Shown: positions 22,125 through 34,109, numbered from the stretch's first letter. The stretch is 64,000 nt of DNA from Armigeres subalbatus (GCF_024139115.2 NC_085141.1:44823065-44887064); one strand, 5' to 3'. The notes: generated from the letters alone by a model not told the origin. Translations and numbers: made by a program.

Positions 22125-22980
22125 AGTTAGAATTTTTGTGTAAATTTACGTTTATTTTGATGCACATATTTGGAGCATCGAAATACATCTAAAATTAAGT
22201 TAGCTGTGAAATTTACATCACTTTAAAATTCAATGAAGATCGTTAAATTTCACACCGTTCATTATGACACACGCGTGTAAAATTAAATGAATGTAAAAAT
22301 CAATAGACGACGACCTTTGATTCCCCCATTCCCAAATTCATTCAAACTTTGAATTAAATAAAATTTCGTTTTACCATTTATTTTTTATTTTTCACACATT
22401 ATTCAATATATCTATCCGTTAAATATGGTATGGAGTGATCCGGTAAACTGTTGTATTTGTATAAATGTCTGATTGGTAGACATTTGCAGAAATTTCTTAA
22501 GCAGAAACTGAGAGCCGCGCCAGGTCAAACAAATGGCTGCAAAATAAGCAATCGATGACTTTTCAGACATTAAATAATATTCACCAAAATAATCTTACCT
22601 TCCACGTAGTTGCTCCGCTGTTTAGGTAAAACTTGTTCACTAATAAGCGGTTGCAGGACATAGTACAGGTACTACTTTACTTATCTCACAATATACACGA
22701 TGACGAGTTCTGGCTCCATGTTGTTTTAATGTTTTAAAGTACATGGGTTGAAATTTACACCATCGTGTAAAAATAAATGTTTATTGATGGAAAAATGAAG
22801 GCATTTTGATGTATCTTTACATCAATTGAAAAATGAGTGATGAGCCGTGTAACTTTATATCTTTTTCAATGCTCTCATTGATTTCGATGGAAATTTCAAT
22901 CAAATAAAAAATTCAAGTGCTGTGTCATTACAGCTAGTTCTGTTTACATGCCGTTGAAATTTAATCATTTTTTCTGTGTA
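22125..22980. mobile_element. Possible ACACAG-ended noncoding element
   Basis: The left edge near ACACAGTTAGAATTTTTGTG and the right edge TTTTTTCTGTGT are loosely inverted, and both inner arms contain GTGTAAA and GATGTA motifs. The match is weak and the borders approximate. Confidence 0.3.
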
Positions 22981-24650
22981 TATCCTTTCTCCAGTATCGG
23001 ATCGGCTATATCCGGCGGACATGAAATGCCTCCGAAAGTCATTTTTTTATGGACAGTACAAAAAATACATCGATCATAGTTGCTACAGGTTGCTACGATT
23101 TGTGATGATACTGCCGGTGAATCTTTCATTTCAGACAGACAAATTTGCCAAGTTAGAAACAAAATGCTGGAATTCGATTCGGCTCCCATTCGCAGCTACT
23201 CACACACGACTTGGAAGCCACTGCCCGTCCAAAGCCCTGAAAGACACTTCGACGCAACTTCACACCATTTTTCATCATTAGAATTCCGCCCGTTTCGCGG
23301 TGGCTTATTAATAGATCCCGGGTCCTTAGCGCAGTTTGTTAAAAAGATGAGCGACGGCGACGCATCCCATCATCGCAACGAACGCCGAAGAAAACGTGAT
23401 GGTCGATTCATTTGCATAATATCCTTTGCTATTCTGATGCTGCTGCTGCTGCTGTCGCTCTAGCTGAGGTGAGATCCGCTTGCCAAGTGACAGTGCAGTA
23501 TGGATTGCGACTCAGCTCTAAGCAAACTTCGGTGAAGATTTTCCGCACGACACTAGACGGCGGTGCCGGGGAGGACACGATGATGGAGAACGTGGAATTT
23601 GTCAGCAAACACCGCCAAATGAAGTTCTTTGCGGGGAACGCATACTTTATGGTGGAAATTGTTTTGACAAATTTGCACTCCTAGTCTTAGAGAGAGTGTG
23701 GGACTATTATCAGTCATTAGGAGATGTTTGCAGCATTATGTGTTAGCGAAGGACTTTGCATCAACAAGTTTGAATCTGATTCCAAAAGCTCGGTTTGAGA
23801 TAGATATTTTTGTCTCGCAAAAAAAAAGGTCAATCAATGTACCAATCCGACGGAAAAATCTGTGCGGAAAATATCGAAATGAGCTTGCCCTCGTTGGTGG
23901 TTTGGAAATAAAGCAATAAGTGTCAATCGTTTGGGACGGTGGTACCTGCGGTCGGTGCCGTTTTAATACATTTTTCAGAAATAATTTTTTAATTACTATT
24001 CAACGGACCGAAAAGATGATTGGCTGGTATGTTTTTTTTTTTGGGTGCTCTTCGTCCCGAGGGCTGAGAGTAGAGCATCAACGCAAATAAGAGGTACGGG
24101 GGTGGATGCGTGCGAAAATATTAATGCCATTGAACATACAATTCGATGAATCCATTAAAGTGTGGCTTAATCAGTTGAATTAACCGACTCGACAGCAGGG
24201 GAAGGCTAGTGGTTTATCCCGGGGTTGATAATGACGATTTCGCTTTTGTTGTTGCGTTTTTTGATATGACAGGAATGGGGCATTTTAATTTCAATGTTGC
24301 TTAATTCGAGCGATAAATATTTTAATAAATCAAATTCACGAAAAAAAGGGTTGATCAATGTGTAATACGGACACATTCATTTTGGCTCCAGAAAGAAATT
24401 TATATGTGATGGTATATTTGGTATGTGAAACTTGCAGAATCAGCATCATTGATTTCATTGATCTCAATGCATTGTGCGAGTAGGTGAAAAAAGGATAACC
24501 TAGCCTAGTTACAGGCGAATGCGCGCTTCGAAAATCAATGAGTGTGTGGATTTCTTCTTAAAATAAAATTTGCCAAAAAAACATTTCCCCGAATGTTTTC
24601 CTTAATATACGACTTGTACGTTGGTATAATTAGAATATAAAAATATGGAA
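22981..24650. other. No supported gene
   Basis: Moderate GC from 23160 to 23690 with overlapping plus-strand frames (23080-23463, 23412-23684). One ends in a basic stretch then a hydrophobic run (RNERRRKRDGRFICIISFAI) but that run comes from a CTG repeat. I do not recognise a protein. Confidence 0.3.
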
Positions 24651-24654
24651 GAGT

Positions 24655-24735
24655 ACCTTACAAGGGCAGCTGTTTGAGCTATTCTAAAAATGACAGTGGG
24701 TCCGTGCACCTAATGGGAGTGCGGATTCATTATTA
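24655..24735 (+). mobile_element. Diverged SINE-head-like segment
   Basis: CAAGGGCAGCTGTTT...GGTCCGTGCACCTAATGGGAGTGCGGATTCA resembles in order and spacing the better SINE-like unit at 28021-28165. The B-box is degraded. Confidence 0.3.
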
Positions 24736-26009
24736 TGCCTAACGTTCTTATGTCTAACGACGTATGCCCCCAAAGCGGACCGATTGCCATAAGCCAATCA
24801 ACTCGAATTAAACGTCCATTCCATTATATAAACATTCCTTTCCAATGGAAATCTTCGTGGGAACGCATCAAATCCCGGTATATGGTTTGGTTAGCTGCGG
24901 TAAGAAGAGATCGATTTAATCACCTGTATATAAAAGCCGTTATCTATAATGTCATGCACCGCACAGTAGGCACAGGCTGTAAATAAAATCCTTTGAGTTC
25001 GAGTTTCAAAAAGCAATAAGAACGAAAACCGCTCCTTCAGTATTGAAAGTCCGAATAACTCTTGCCAAAGAATCGTAATCATTTATGCATATATGCACTT
25101 TTAAATACCGATCATTAAAGTATTGTCCGTGGAATTTACTTCCCGCTATTCTATGAGGCTATTGACAAATAGGGAATGTCCGCCGCTTGGCAACCAATCC
25201 GCCGTAAAAGCACATGCAGATAGGAGGTGGTGGCATCCGAGTCGAATCCATAACCAACGTAATATTTTACTTCGCATATTAATTATCTAATGGGCCATTA
25301 AATTTCAATTTGCCGATTTATGATGCCGAATAAGTGCGAGAGCGCGTGGTAGGGTATATGTATGTGGTATCTGCTTTGCAGTTATTGTAGCTCTTCGTAT
25401 TGCGTCTATTCGCCACATGGGCTCATTTTTTGATAAGAAACAGAATAATTTACACTAACAATCATTTATTTTAAAGTGAGATAAACGAAAGCACAACTAA
25501 GAACTTGAACGCAGGAGCAGCAACCCTATATGTGGGTTTGTGTGACTCTCAGCTATTTGGAGCTATTTGCTAAAAGAGAAGGGAGCAAGAGGAGGATCAC
25601 ATTATTTGCGATTACCGTAATCGGTAGTGAATGGACGGTGGGACCAGAAGAGGTATCATAAAGCGCTGAGGATTATTAACAGCTTCCCGTGTAGGGCTTT
25701 AAGCGGTGACATATTGCGCCAGGAAGGGCACATGTGGCTTCCATTGGTTGAACCAAAACATGTTTCGGAAACGTTAGTTTTGGCTATGTGTAACTATAAT
25801 TTTGAATTAACCGTAAATGCAATAATTATGACGAAGTGCATCGGATTGACTCATTGATTCATTAAATTGTTTTTTACCCTTCTTACACCCTATGAAGGGT
25901 TACAGGATCACTTGAAAAATCAACTCGGAGGCTCGGAGACCCAGCAGTAGCAAACTTGCTTTTAGGGTAAATTAAAATCGAACTCCCTAATAAAAAAAAG
26001 TAAAAAAAC
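24736..26009. other. Noncoding, nothing recognised
   Basis: AT-rich sequence with short unsupported frames (24735-24986, 25627-25857). Confidence 0.35.
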
Positions 26010-27825
26010 GGAAGCTTCCGAGCCTCTTGAAAGGAGGCTTCCGAGCCTCTTGAAAGGAGGCTTCCGAGCCTCTGGAAAAAAGGCTTCCGAGCCTTTTGAA
26101 AGGAGGCTTCCGAGCCTCTTGAAAGGAGGCTTCCGAGCCTCTTGAAAGGAGGCTTCCGAGCCTCTTGAAAGGAGGCTTCGAGCTTCTTGAAAGGAGGTTT
26201 CCGAGCCTCTTGAAAGGAGGCTGCGAAGCCTCTTCAAATGAGGCTTTCGAGCCTCTTAAAATGAGGCTTCAGGCCTCTTGAAAGGGAGGCATCTGAGCCT
26301 CTTGAAAGGAGCCTTCCGAGCCTCTTGAAATGAGGCTTCTGAGCCTCTTGAAAGAAGGCTTGTGAGCCTCATGAAAGGAGGCTTTTGAGCCTCTTGAAAG
26401 GAGGCTTCCGAGCCTCTTGAAAGGGGGCTTCTGAGCCTCTTGAAAGGCGGCTTCCGAGCCTCTTGAAAGGAGGCTTCGAGCCTCTTGAAAGGAGGCTTCC
26501 AGGCCTCTTGAAAGGAGGCTTCTGAGCCTCTTGAAAGGAGGCTTCCGAGCCTCTTGAAAGGAGGCTGAGCCTCTTGAAAGGAGGCTTCCGAGCCTCTTGA
26601 AAGGAGGCTTCTGAGCCTCTTGAAAGGAGGCTTCTGAGCCTCTTGAAAGGAGGCTTCTGAGCCTCTTGAAAGGAGACTTGAGCCTCTTGAAGGAGGCTTC
26701 CGAGCCTCTTGAAAGGAGGCTTCCGAGCCTCTTGAAAAAGGCTTCGAGCCTTTGAAAGGAGGCTTCTGAGCTCTTGAAAGGAGGCTGAGCCTCTTGAAAG
26801 GAGGCTTCTGAGCCTCTTGAAAGGAGGCTTCCAGGCCTCTTGAAAGGAGGCTTCTGGGCCTCTTGAAAGGAGGCTTGAGCCTCTTGAAAGGAGGCTTCCT
26901 GAGCCTCTTGAAGGAGGCTTCTGAGGCCTCTTGAAAGGAGGCTTCCTGAGCCTCTTGAAAGGAGGCTTCTGAGCCTCTTGAAAGGAGGCTTCTGAGCCTC
27001 TTGAAAGGAGGCTTCCAGGCCTCTTGAAAGGAGGCTTCTGAGCCTCTTGAAAGGAGGTTTCTGAGCTCTTGAAAGGAGGCTTCCGAGCCTCTTGAAAGGA
27101 GGCTTCTGAGCCTCTTGAAAGGAGGCTTCTGAGCCTCTTGAAAGGAGGCTTCCAGAGCCTCTTGAAAGGAGGCTCTGAGCCTCTTGAAAGGAGGCTTCCA
27201 GGCCTCTTGAAAGGAGGCTGGATCCTCTTGAAGGAGGCTTCTGAGCCCCTTGAAGGAGGCTTCAGAGCCTCTTGAAAGGAGGCTCTGAGCCTCTTGAAAG
27301 GAGGCTTCCGAGCCTCTTGAAAGGAGGCTTCTGAGCCTCTTGAAAGGAGGCTTCCTGAGCCTCTTGAAAGGGAGGCTTCTGAGCCTCTTGAAAGGAGGCT
27401 CTGAGCCTCTTGAAAGGAGGCTTCCGAGCTCTTGAAAGGAGGCTCTGAGCCTCTTGAAGGAGGCTTCCCAGCCTCTTGAAAGGAGGCTTGGCCTCTTGAA
27501 AGGAGGCTTCCCAGCCTCTTGAAAGGAGGCTTCACAGCCTCTTGAAAGGAGGCTTCCCAGCCTCTTGAAAGGAGGCTTCCCAGCCTCTTGAAAGGAGGCT
27601 TCCCAGCCTCTTGAAAGGAGGCTTTCGAGCCTCTTGAAAGGAGGCTTCCGAGCCTCTTGAAGGAGGCTCTGAGCCTCTTGAAAGGAGGCTTCGAGGCCTC
27701 TTGAAAGGAGGCTTCCTGAGCCTCTTGAAAGGGAGGCTTCCAGGCCTCTTGAAAGGAGGCTTCCTGAGCCTCTTGAAAGAAGGCTTTCGAGAAGCGTAGA
27801 AAGCTGCTTCTAATCCTCTTGCAAT
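26010..27825. repeat. 23-bp minisatellite, ~75-80 copies
   Basis: The unit reads GGAGGCTTCCGAGCCTC plus TTGAAA, 23 bp, with the sites CCGAGCC / CTGAGCC / CCAGGCC / CCCAGCC as the main variants. Many units have lost or gained one base in homopolymers. GGAGGC...GCCTC makes each unit self-complementary. Because 23 is not divisible by 3 and no frame holds a stop, the reverse strand shows a 388-codon pseudo-ORF; this is not a gene. Confidence 0.95.
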
Positions 27826-27892
27826 GGAAAGCAACTGAGGTTTTTCGAAAAAAAAATCATCATGACTCTCAAATGAGGGCTACAGAACATGT

Positions 27893-27939
27893 AGGGTAAA
27901 TGATGTATTTTGGATATCTGAATATATTTTGGACTTTTA
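27893..27939 (+). repeat. Short dispersed repeat, copy 1
   Basis: AGGGTAAATGATGTATTTTG, then GAYATCTGAATATATTTTGG and ACTTTT. The inverse copy is at 53308-53357 with about 90 percent identity. Confidence 0.7.
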
Positions 27940-28020
27940 GTTTATATTTTGCGGGTTTTCGACTTAGCTTTCTTTTACATAAATAGGAATCATGTGTCTT
28001 CATGAATCATGGAACAACTT

Positions 28021-28165
28021 CTCGCAAGGGCAACTGTTGTATAATGGGTAATACGTCCGTGTACTAAATGGAATAGTGTGGGTTCAAGTCCCACCCTAAA
28101 TTGGCAAACTCAACTATGTGTATCAAAATTAAACATCTTTTCAAAAAAAAAAAATCTGACTTCCC
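28021..28165 (+). mobile_element. tRNA-derived SINE-like unit
   Basis: It carries a perfect pol III B-box, GGTTCAAGTCC, set in a paired T-arm (GTGGG / CCCAC) at 28078-28095. An A-box-like TATAATGGGTAATAC lies 45 nt upstream, and an A-rich tail is at 28141-28155. The acceptor stem does not pair, so it is not a tRNA gene. Confidence 0.5.
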
Positions 28166-28417
28166 TCACAAGTCATCAATCAAGAAAAAAAAAATTATTT
28201 CAACTAATTCTAAATAATCATTCTTTATTCATAAGAGTAGAGCTCGATAACAATTCCAGTACGCAATAGCTTAACAGCATTTCTACACTGAAGACTACTT
28301 AGTGCTCGTTTTGAATTACAATATCCATGATATTAGTGCGCATATGGTGCAGCGAGAATTGTGTAGTCAGTGGTCAATTGTTCTCTTCTGCGTATCTGAT
28401 TACCAGATCAAACCCAT

Positions 28418-28634
28418 TTAAGGTCACTCCTGACAGAATCCAAGTTTCCAAGTGCTCGCGTTTTCGAGGGCACTCCACTCAATACGGAAACAACGCACAA
28501 CTGTCATTTTTATTTTTTCACGCAGCAAAGCTGAATCAACAAAAATGACAGTTATCCGCCGCCTCCGTATCGAGTGGTGTGCCCCCGAAAACGCGAGCAA
28601 TTTGAAACATGGATTCTGTCAGAAGTGACCTTAA
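28418..28634. mobile_element. TIR MITE with TTAAGGTCACT ends
   Basis: The arms 28418-28485 and 28567-28634 are inverted copies starting TTAAGGTCACTCCTGACAGA and passing through CTCGCGTTTTCG. The centre is about 80 bp. TTAA at both edges may be the target tetranucleotide. No gene. Confidence 0.85.
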
Positions 28635-29974
28635 GGCTGCTTCATCCGATACGGTCATATATTTGTCATCATCTCCAAAACTCACAGAATGTGATGCTTC
28701 TTCTTGTGTTGACATTAAATGCATTGTGTCGTCACCGCCATAAGATAGGGTATCTGTTCCCATGTCCATCTCAGCCCCTATATCCATCTCATTCGGTACT
28801 CTTCAAATTTAAATTAAGCATACCAGTCTAAATAATCACTGATCGAATCAAAAAACCAATCAGGCACATTTTTACGGGTTCAAATTACATTGTTTCTAAC
28901 AAATATGAGCGAGAATCACATTTCCAGACCGTAATTTTTAATAAAAAGTCGAACATCTTCGATGTAGGATGAAAATCTTACCTTCATAAAAAGTCATTCG
29001 TCTTACTAGTCAATCCGTACTAGTGCAATACCATTTGACACCACTGAACTTTTACACATTTTTTAAATTTATTCACAATACTTTCCTCGAAAAATCACCA
29101 CGCACAACATACTTCGAAGTATAAATTCACGAATTTACTAATTTTTAGTTAAAAATAGCCGCCTTATGCTTGAAAACTATGAGATGAATTTTGTTATCGA
29201 AGAAAAACTGTTTTGTTCGTATATGCATCTCATTTTACTATCTTCCTAGCAGCACAGAGGTGCCAGTTTTCAAGACTATGGTACCGTTTTAAGAGAAAAA
29301 AAATACCGTGATACGCTGTGTATAACGATGATATTTTATTAAATTTAGATTTGAATATTTTTTTAAACACTAGAAGCACATGTTCATAAGCTTTTTGACA
29401 TAATATCGCTCAAAATGTATGCGGTAAATTTCGAAGCAAATTGTATGCATAGTTAATTTTTTAACTTTGGCATCACGGCCAGCATGCTTTTTCGGCATCA
29501 CGATGCGCATGCGCAAACTGGCAATGTGTGCGAGCTTGTTGAGAATAGACATATTTGTGAATTACTGTGCGCAATTTGTTGTTGTCGGTTTTTCCTTTGG
29601 AATAAAATAAACAAATCAATTGATAATGTCATTTGCTATTCAAGGTAGCCGCTCAGGTGTGAGTTATACGAAAAGATCTATATGAGACTATTGAAGAATT
29701 ACAGTAGTGTGAAGTAAATTTTTGGCAGCAAAAAATAAGACGGATATCGGTTCTCTAGTCGCGATTCACTTGAGATGAAAATCTTACGGTGAGATGGATA
29801 TATGTTCAATTCGCTGCTAGTTTCAAACGGTTATTAGTTCAATTAGGGAATAAAACTGCATAATTTTCTAATTGCAGATAAACAATCGATTGTGAGCAAG
29901 CACGGTTTTGATATTTATTTAAGCAATGAATTGGAGTTTATTACATAGTTGTCAATTATAATACGTTTGCTTGC
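28635..29974. other. No supported gene
   Basis: A reverse-strand frame at 28787-28640 is acidic (DEDDxxMTVSDEA-like) and enters the MITE, so it could be a leftover exon, but I see no family match or splice pair. The rest is AT-rich. Confidence 0.3.
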
Positions 29975-30715
29975 TTATTGAGATGGATATAGGGACATAT
30001 ACCCTATATCTTCGTCAGCATCTTTGTGAAGAACACAGAACGCCTGTGCTATTTTCTCACCAATGCTTCTCAACGTGTCTCTCACGACCGACAATGGTAC
30101 ATCATCCTCATCCTCGATTTCACGGGTATTGTAAAGCATGTTCCAAGATTTGCAAATCGAGTCTTTCTCAACATATGTTCTTGTTGGGGTTCTCTTGAAA
30201 AATAACCCACTTTCGTCAGCGTTGAAGATCTGAAAAGGAGACAAATCTTCCTCCCGAATCTGTGTTCTCCACATAGTCACGACTTTCGTAATCCCCTGTT
30301 CCAATCATCTGGTTTAAAAGCTTTTTTGCTTGGACTTGTAGCATCTCTTGGCTTACCGGTTGGTGGCGCTGTCGTTTTTGCAAAAATCAGATGTAGAGAG
30401 CTTCGTCAACCTGTGGGTACCGAGGATTCTTGAAACGCTTTCGCTTTGCTAAAAAATTAAAATTAAACATGTGAAATTGTTTCACGAAATATTATTCTAG
30501 TCTCTTACACATTCCGCCTTGTTGGCCAATTTTTGTGAGAATATTGTCCTTTGCATATTTTATGACATAGATGGTAGATGCAGATCGAACTTTGTACTTC
30601 TTCATTATTTCACTCACTGGAACACCATTTTCAAGATTTTGAATAATTTTCATTTTATCCGCTAGCAGTAAACCACGGTTATGTTTTTGTTTTGTTTACG
30701 CGACACACGATCCAT
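29975..30715 (-). pseudogene. Tigger/pogo-type transposase, broken and internally deleted
   Basis: DDE transposase of the pogo/Tigger group, which moves its own element by cut-and-paste. From ATG 30715 a frameshift near 30670 leads into a psq-type helix-turn-helix (LLLADKMKIIQNLENG, VPVSEIMKKYKV). A 60-bp GT-AG intron fits at 30508-30449. The second DNA-binding helix domain follows (RYPQVDEALYI, then TGA at 30389-30387 where tryptophan is expected). After another frameshift the catalytic core begins (FNADESGLFFKRTPTRTYV, first catalytic D), then the text jumps to a C-terminal segment (KSWNMLYNTREIEDED): most of the DDE domain is deleted. Dead copy. Confidence 0.78.
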
Positions 30716-31530
30716 TTTTCAGCAATCCACCGAGTTAGTCGACCCACTTGAATTATGAGTTGTGTAATAGGTCGGTTTTGAATTTTCCACGTCGCTGATC
30801 TATAATTTTTCACGCCGATTAAAATTTGAAGAAATCCGCAAAACTTTCTGTGAAAATTCCGAAGATTCAGTGGAAGTTCCGTATAATTTACTGATAGATC
30901 TCAGCAACATCACGTTGAAACTCCAGAGATTTTTTCGTAAAGATGTCAATGATTTTCATGAAAGGAGAGTTTGGTCGTAGTAGCCATCGCGATCGGTTAT
31001 GTTTTGTGTTTGGTGACGTTTTTTATTTCATTTTCAGCTGGTTTTTGGCTGATTTTTTGATTAATTTGATTAAGTGAAAGTGGACAAATTATTCACATTT
31101 TAATAGATAGGACACACAAAAGAAGATCACGCATCTGTGCCGTAGTTTAACTATTCTCGCGGTAGTGCATCTTGGCCGGTCGTAGTTTGTGATCAATTCC
31201 CCGCGTGTTGGTAGTGCCAAAATTGCAGTTGCAGCCACTTTTCCGTACTTGCTGGACGTTCATCAATTTGGTGAGATCAATCCAATATTCTACTTTTAAT
31301 GTTACATCCAGCGGACTATTAGATTTTCATGCGGTTCCGTGTTGGAACCTGCCGGGGTCTGTGTGGGAGTTGGGTATGTGAGTATGTGGGTATTTCTTGC
31401 AAGATTGTAGGTCGAATACAATATTTATACAAGAGTCTGGAAATTTCGCATGTGCCTGATTTTCATATGGATTTTGGTAGGTTCTTGTTCGGAGTTGTAA
31501 GGGGGAGGTCTGAAGTTGGTTGGGTGTATT
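30716..31530. other. No supported gene
   Basis: Mixed-composition sequence. About 30990-31280 resembles an untranslated leader of a LINE, but no ORF follows. Confidence 0.3.
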
Positions 31531-31672
31531 TATTAGTGCTGTCCAATGAGCGGATCGAGATGGCTCGGAGTTGTTCTTGTGCAACTCGTTCTTTTTTTGT
31601 CAACAAATGGACATGGGAGGGATGGGAGTAGCTTCGGGCTGCTTCGAGCTGCTCATTAGACAGCATTATTGT
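31531..31672. mobile_element. TIR MITE with GCTGTCYAATGAGC ends
   Basis: TTAGTGCTGTCCAATGAGCG at the left is inverted by CTGCTCATTAGACAGCATTA at the right; the arms extend about 45 bp. Total about 140 bp. No gene. Confidence 0.75.
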
Positions 31673-32284
31673 AACTATATTTGGATGCCGCTTATTAATT
31701 TTCTTTAATATTATGTTAAGCAACAAACATCTCGCTATAGATTAACATTATCAATATCTGTTCCACTACTTTCCAACTTTGTATGTATTATAGGGTTACC
31801 GCTCCTTGAATTCATATTCATGGCATGTACCCGGGTCAATACCATTCGGGTACAGAGAATTGGCAGTGAGCACGCCGGATAACAACGAAACACGATACAA
31901 TTTATCCTAAATTGCCTGTTTTATGAATGTTATTGATGTGGGAGCATGTTATTATACTGATGATTATTATTATAATGATGGAACAGATACCCTATATTAA
32001 TTTTATTCCTTGTAAATTCATGTCATCATATCACTTTTTTTTATTCTTTCTATGTTTTATGAGTGAATACATCATCTAAATGGAGGATCGAAGTGTACCG
32101 CGTTTCAGTGATGATATGTTTTGTTTTTCTCGCGTCGAATTTTAGCATAAACCGATTTGTTTTTCATTCCTCATTATGTTTTGGCTTAGACCACCTTGAT
32201 CCGGGAAAGAAAATATATGATCTGTGTCTAATGTTTTATGCAGTTTGTGCAGTTTGTTTGTAGATCACAATCGGGAAACTGATT
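31673..32284. other. Noncoding, nothing recognised
   Basis: AT-rich; the reading frame at 32063-32263 has no recognisable domain. Confidence 0.35.
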
Positions 32285-32510
32285 AAAGTAAGTGCGCGTC
32301 CTATCGTGTTATGTTGACCACGCAGAACGATCGCGTGATCATCGGAATACTTTGTTCTGCCTTGTGCGGGTGAGTTAATTATTTAGCAAATAAAAATCAG
32401 GACGCCTCCTAAAGTGTTTAGATGATCACGCAGAACGACAGCGCGATCATCAAAGTATTTGGTTCTGCTTTGTGCGGTCGGTAGTTCAATTAATTAGTGT
32501 GCGCTCGCTT
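32285..32510. repeat. Two-copy tandem repeat with GCAGAAC/GTTCTGC hairpins
   Basis: Two ~108-bp units (near 32290 and 32400) share GCGTCCTA/GCCTCCTAA, ACGCAGAACGA, CGCGATCATC and GGTTCTGC/TGTTCTGC followed by TTGTGCGG. Each unit can fold through GCAGAAC with GTTCTGC. This could be the 5' leader or LTR of a retrotransposon; no ORF follows directly. Confidence 0.6.
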
Positions 32511-33945
32511 GTGTTCTTGTTAAACGTTGATCAAACTACACGCTACACCCCGCATTCCGTTTAAAAAATAGAACCTATGCTACACTACCTACCCCATATA
32601 TCCAACATCCCTGTGATTTCTCGTGAAAGTGCAGATGACTCGTCGGCTTCCATCAAAGCGAGTATCACGTCAACATCTTCCTACCCATTCCTTAATTGAC
32701 CTGCATTCGGACAAGGCCGGCGCTGGTATTGCTTAATTTTAGGTCACCAGTTCTTACACATTGAAGATAATGTTAGTCCCAAACATTATCTATTGATTCT
32801 CTGTGTAATTACAGCTGACCTGGCAATAACGGAGGAGCAACCGTGGGCGGTCAATCCTGCTCATGAATAATGAGTTGTGTGATAATAAAGTAGTTTTGAC
32901 AGCTAGCTTCTTATTACAGGGTGTGTAAAAACATCAGTGTTTACTAACCAACACGTGTGCTTTCCCAAGGAGCAACAATATCTTTTGGACACAGCTTCTG
33001 GTAGATTGATTGGTTAGTTTTGGTATCTTTTTGATACATGTATCTTTTTGATACATACACCACAGACAAACAGACGTAACAGCTGGAACAATTTCCTGAA
33101 AAAATCATCCTTCAGTCACTTTATCACCATCTCGCGAGCTTGTTACACAAAATGTGGTTCAGTACGACAATGTCAACAGACGGCGCTAGTGTGAAATGAC
33201 AAATCTGAAGGTGAACGATGCGCGCGCCTCTGGGGTGAAACCAGCCCCCTGAAACGGCTGTCATCTGCATACAATGCGACTGAAGCCGAAAACTTGGTGC
33301 TAAACTTGGTGCTAGCTGTCAAGTTGTGGCTTTAAGCACGGAACACAGTGACGCATGCGGTAATATCGCTCGAGGGCAGATCTAATTCGAATAAAAAAAT
33401 ATTTTTTTTTTTTTAATTTTTGGGCTGTTGTTGAAAGAAAAAGCGCTTCATCTAATATATGTTTCAAAACTTTATTACAATTATCTCTAGAACTGATTCG
33501 TTTATTTCAGATACACCTAATCTAACCCGAGTAGACGAAAATAGCTCAACAATATCAAATGTTGCTAAGATAGCAAAATGAGATATGGACATGATTGATA
33601 TAAGAGATAACATTAATTTTGATTATTTTTTATTATTAAATTAAATTAAATTTTTATTATTAAATTAAATTAGATTTTGCATTAAAATATCATGAGGAGA
33701 TCAAGTTATGCTATTTGTAAGAAGTTATCAATATTATGTGCCATTAGTTTGTTCTTATCCATAACATATCTTGATTTTTAAATAATATTTCGGTGCAAAT
33801 TTTTGATATTGTTGCCTGTTGTTTTATCTCTTATATCAATGAAGTCCATATCATGTTTTGTTATTCTGTTCATGACTTCTGCCCGGGAAAAGTTATCCGC
33901 ACAGTTTTTGTCACTATAACAAATATTTGTTAAGATTTGTCGATA
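32511..33945. other. Repeat debris, no gene
   Basis: Contains the CAGACAAACAGACGTAACA motif (33065-33083; also near 6440) followed by GACGGCGCTAGTGTG (about 33180), a combination seen upstream of the first LINE as well. A duplicated TTATTATTAAATTAAATT stretch is near 33635. No coding region. Confidence 0.35.
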
Positions 33946-34109
33946 GGGGTTGTACACTTATTACGTAAGCACTTATGCCCCCCCATAAGTCTGCCATTTT
34001 CTTACGCTCCTTATAAATAAAAAATTATTTGTATAGGAAAAATCTTACATGGGGGGAGGGGAGGTTAAAAAACCTCGAAAAAATGCTTACGTAATTAGTG
34101 TACGGCCCC
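33946..34109. mobile_element. Short TIR MITE, relative of the one at 2537-2702
   Basis: TIRs GGGGYYGTACACTWATTACG then TAAGCA at 33946-33971 and 34084-34109. ATA flanks both sides as a likely 3-bp duplication. Interior has C-runs on the left and G-runs on the right, the same architecture as 2537-2702. Confidence 0.75.

Noticed and set aside
23080..23684. Plus-strand ORFs with a hydrophobic run as a membrane protein
   Set aside because: The hydrophobic run derives from a CTG repeat; no domain or splice support.
26010..27825. CRISPR array
   Set aside because: Contiguous minisatellite without unique spacers, in a eukaryotic genome.
26369..27834. Long reverse-strand ORFs of 388 and 100 codons
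   Set aside because: They are translations of the 23-bp minisatellite, whose unit has no stop in any frame.
28078..28095. tRNA gene
   Set aside because: T-arm is perfect but acceptor and anticodon stems do not form; an A tail follows, so SINE-like.
28536..28787. Acidic 83-codon reverse ORF
   Set aside because: It runs into a MITE and has no recognisable homologue; possibly a fragment but unsupported.
31327..31726. Overlapping ORFs on both strands
   Set aside because: They overlap the MITE at 31531-31672 and show no family features.
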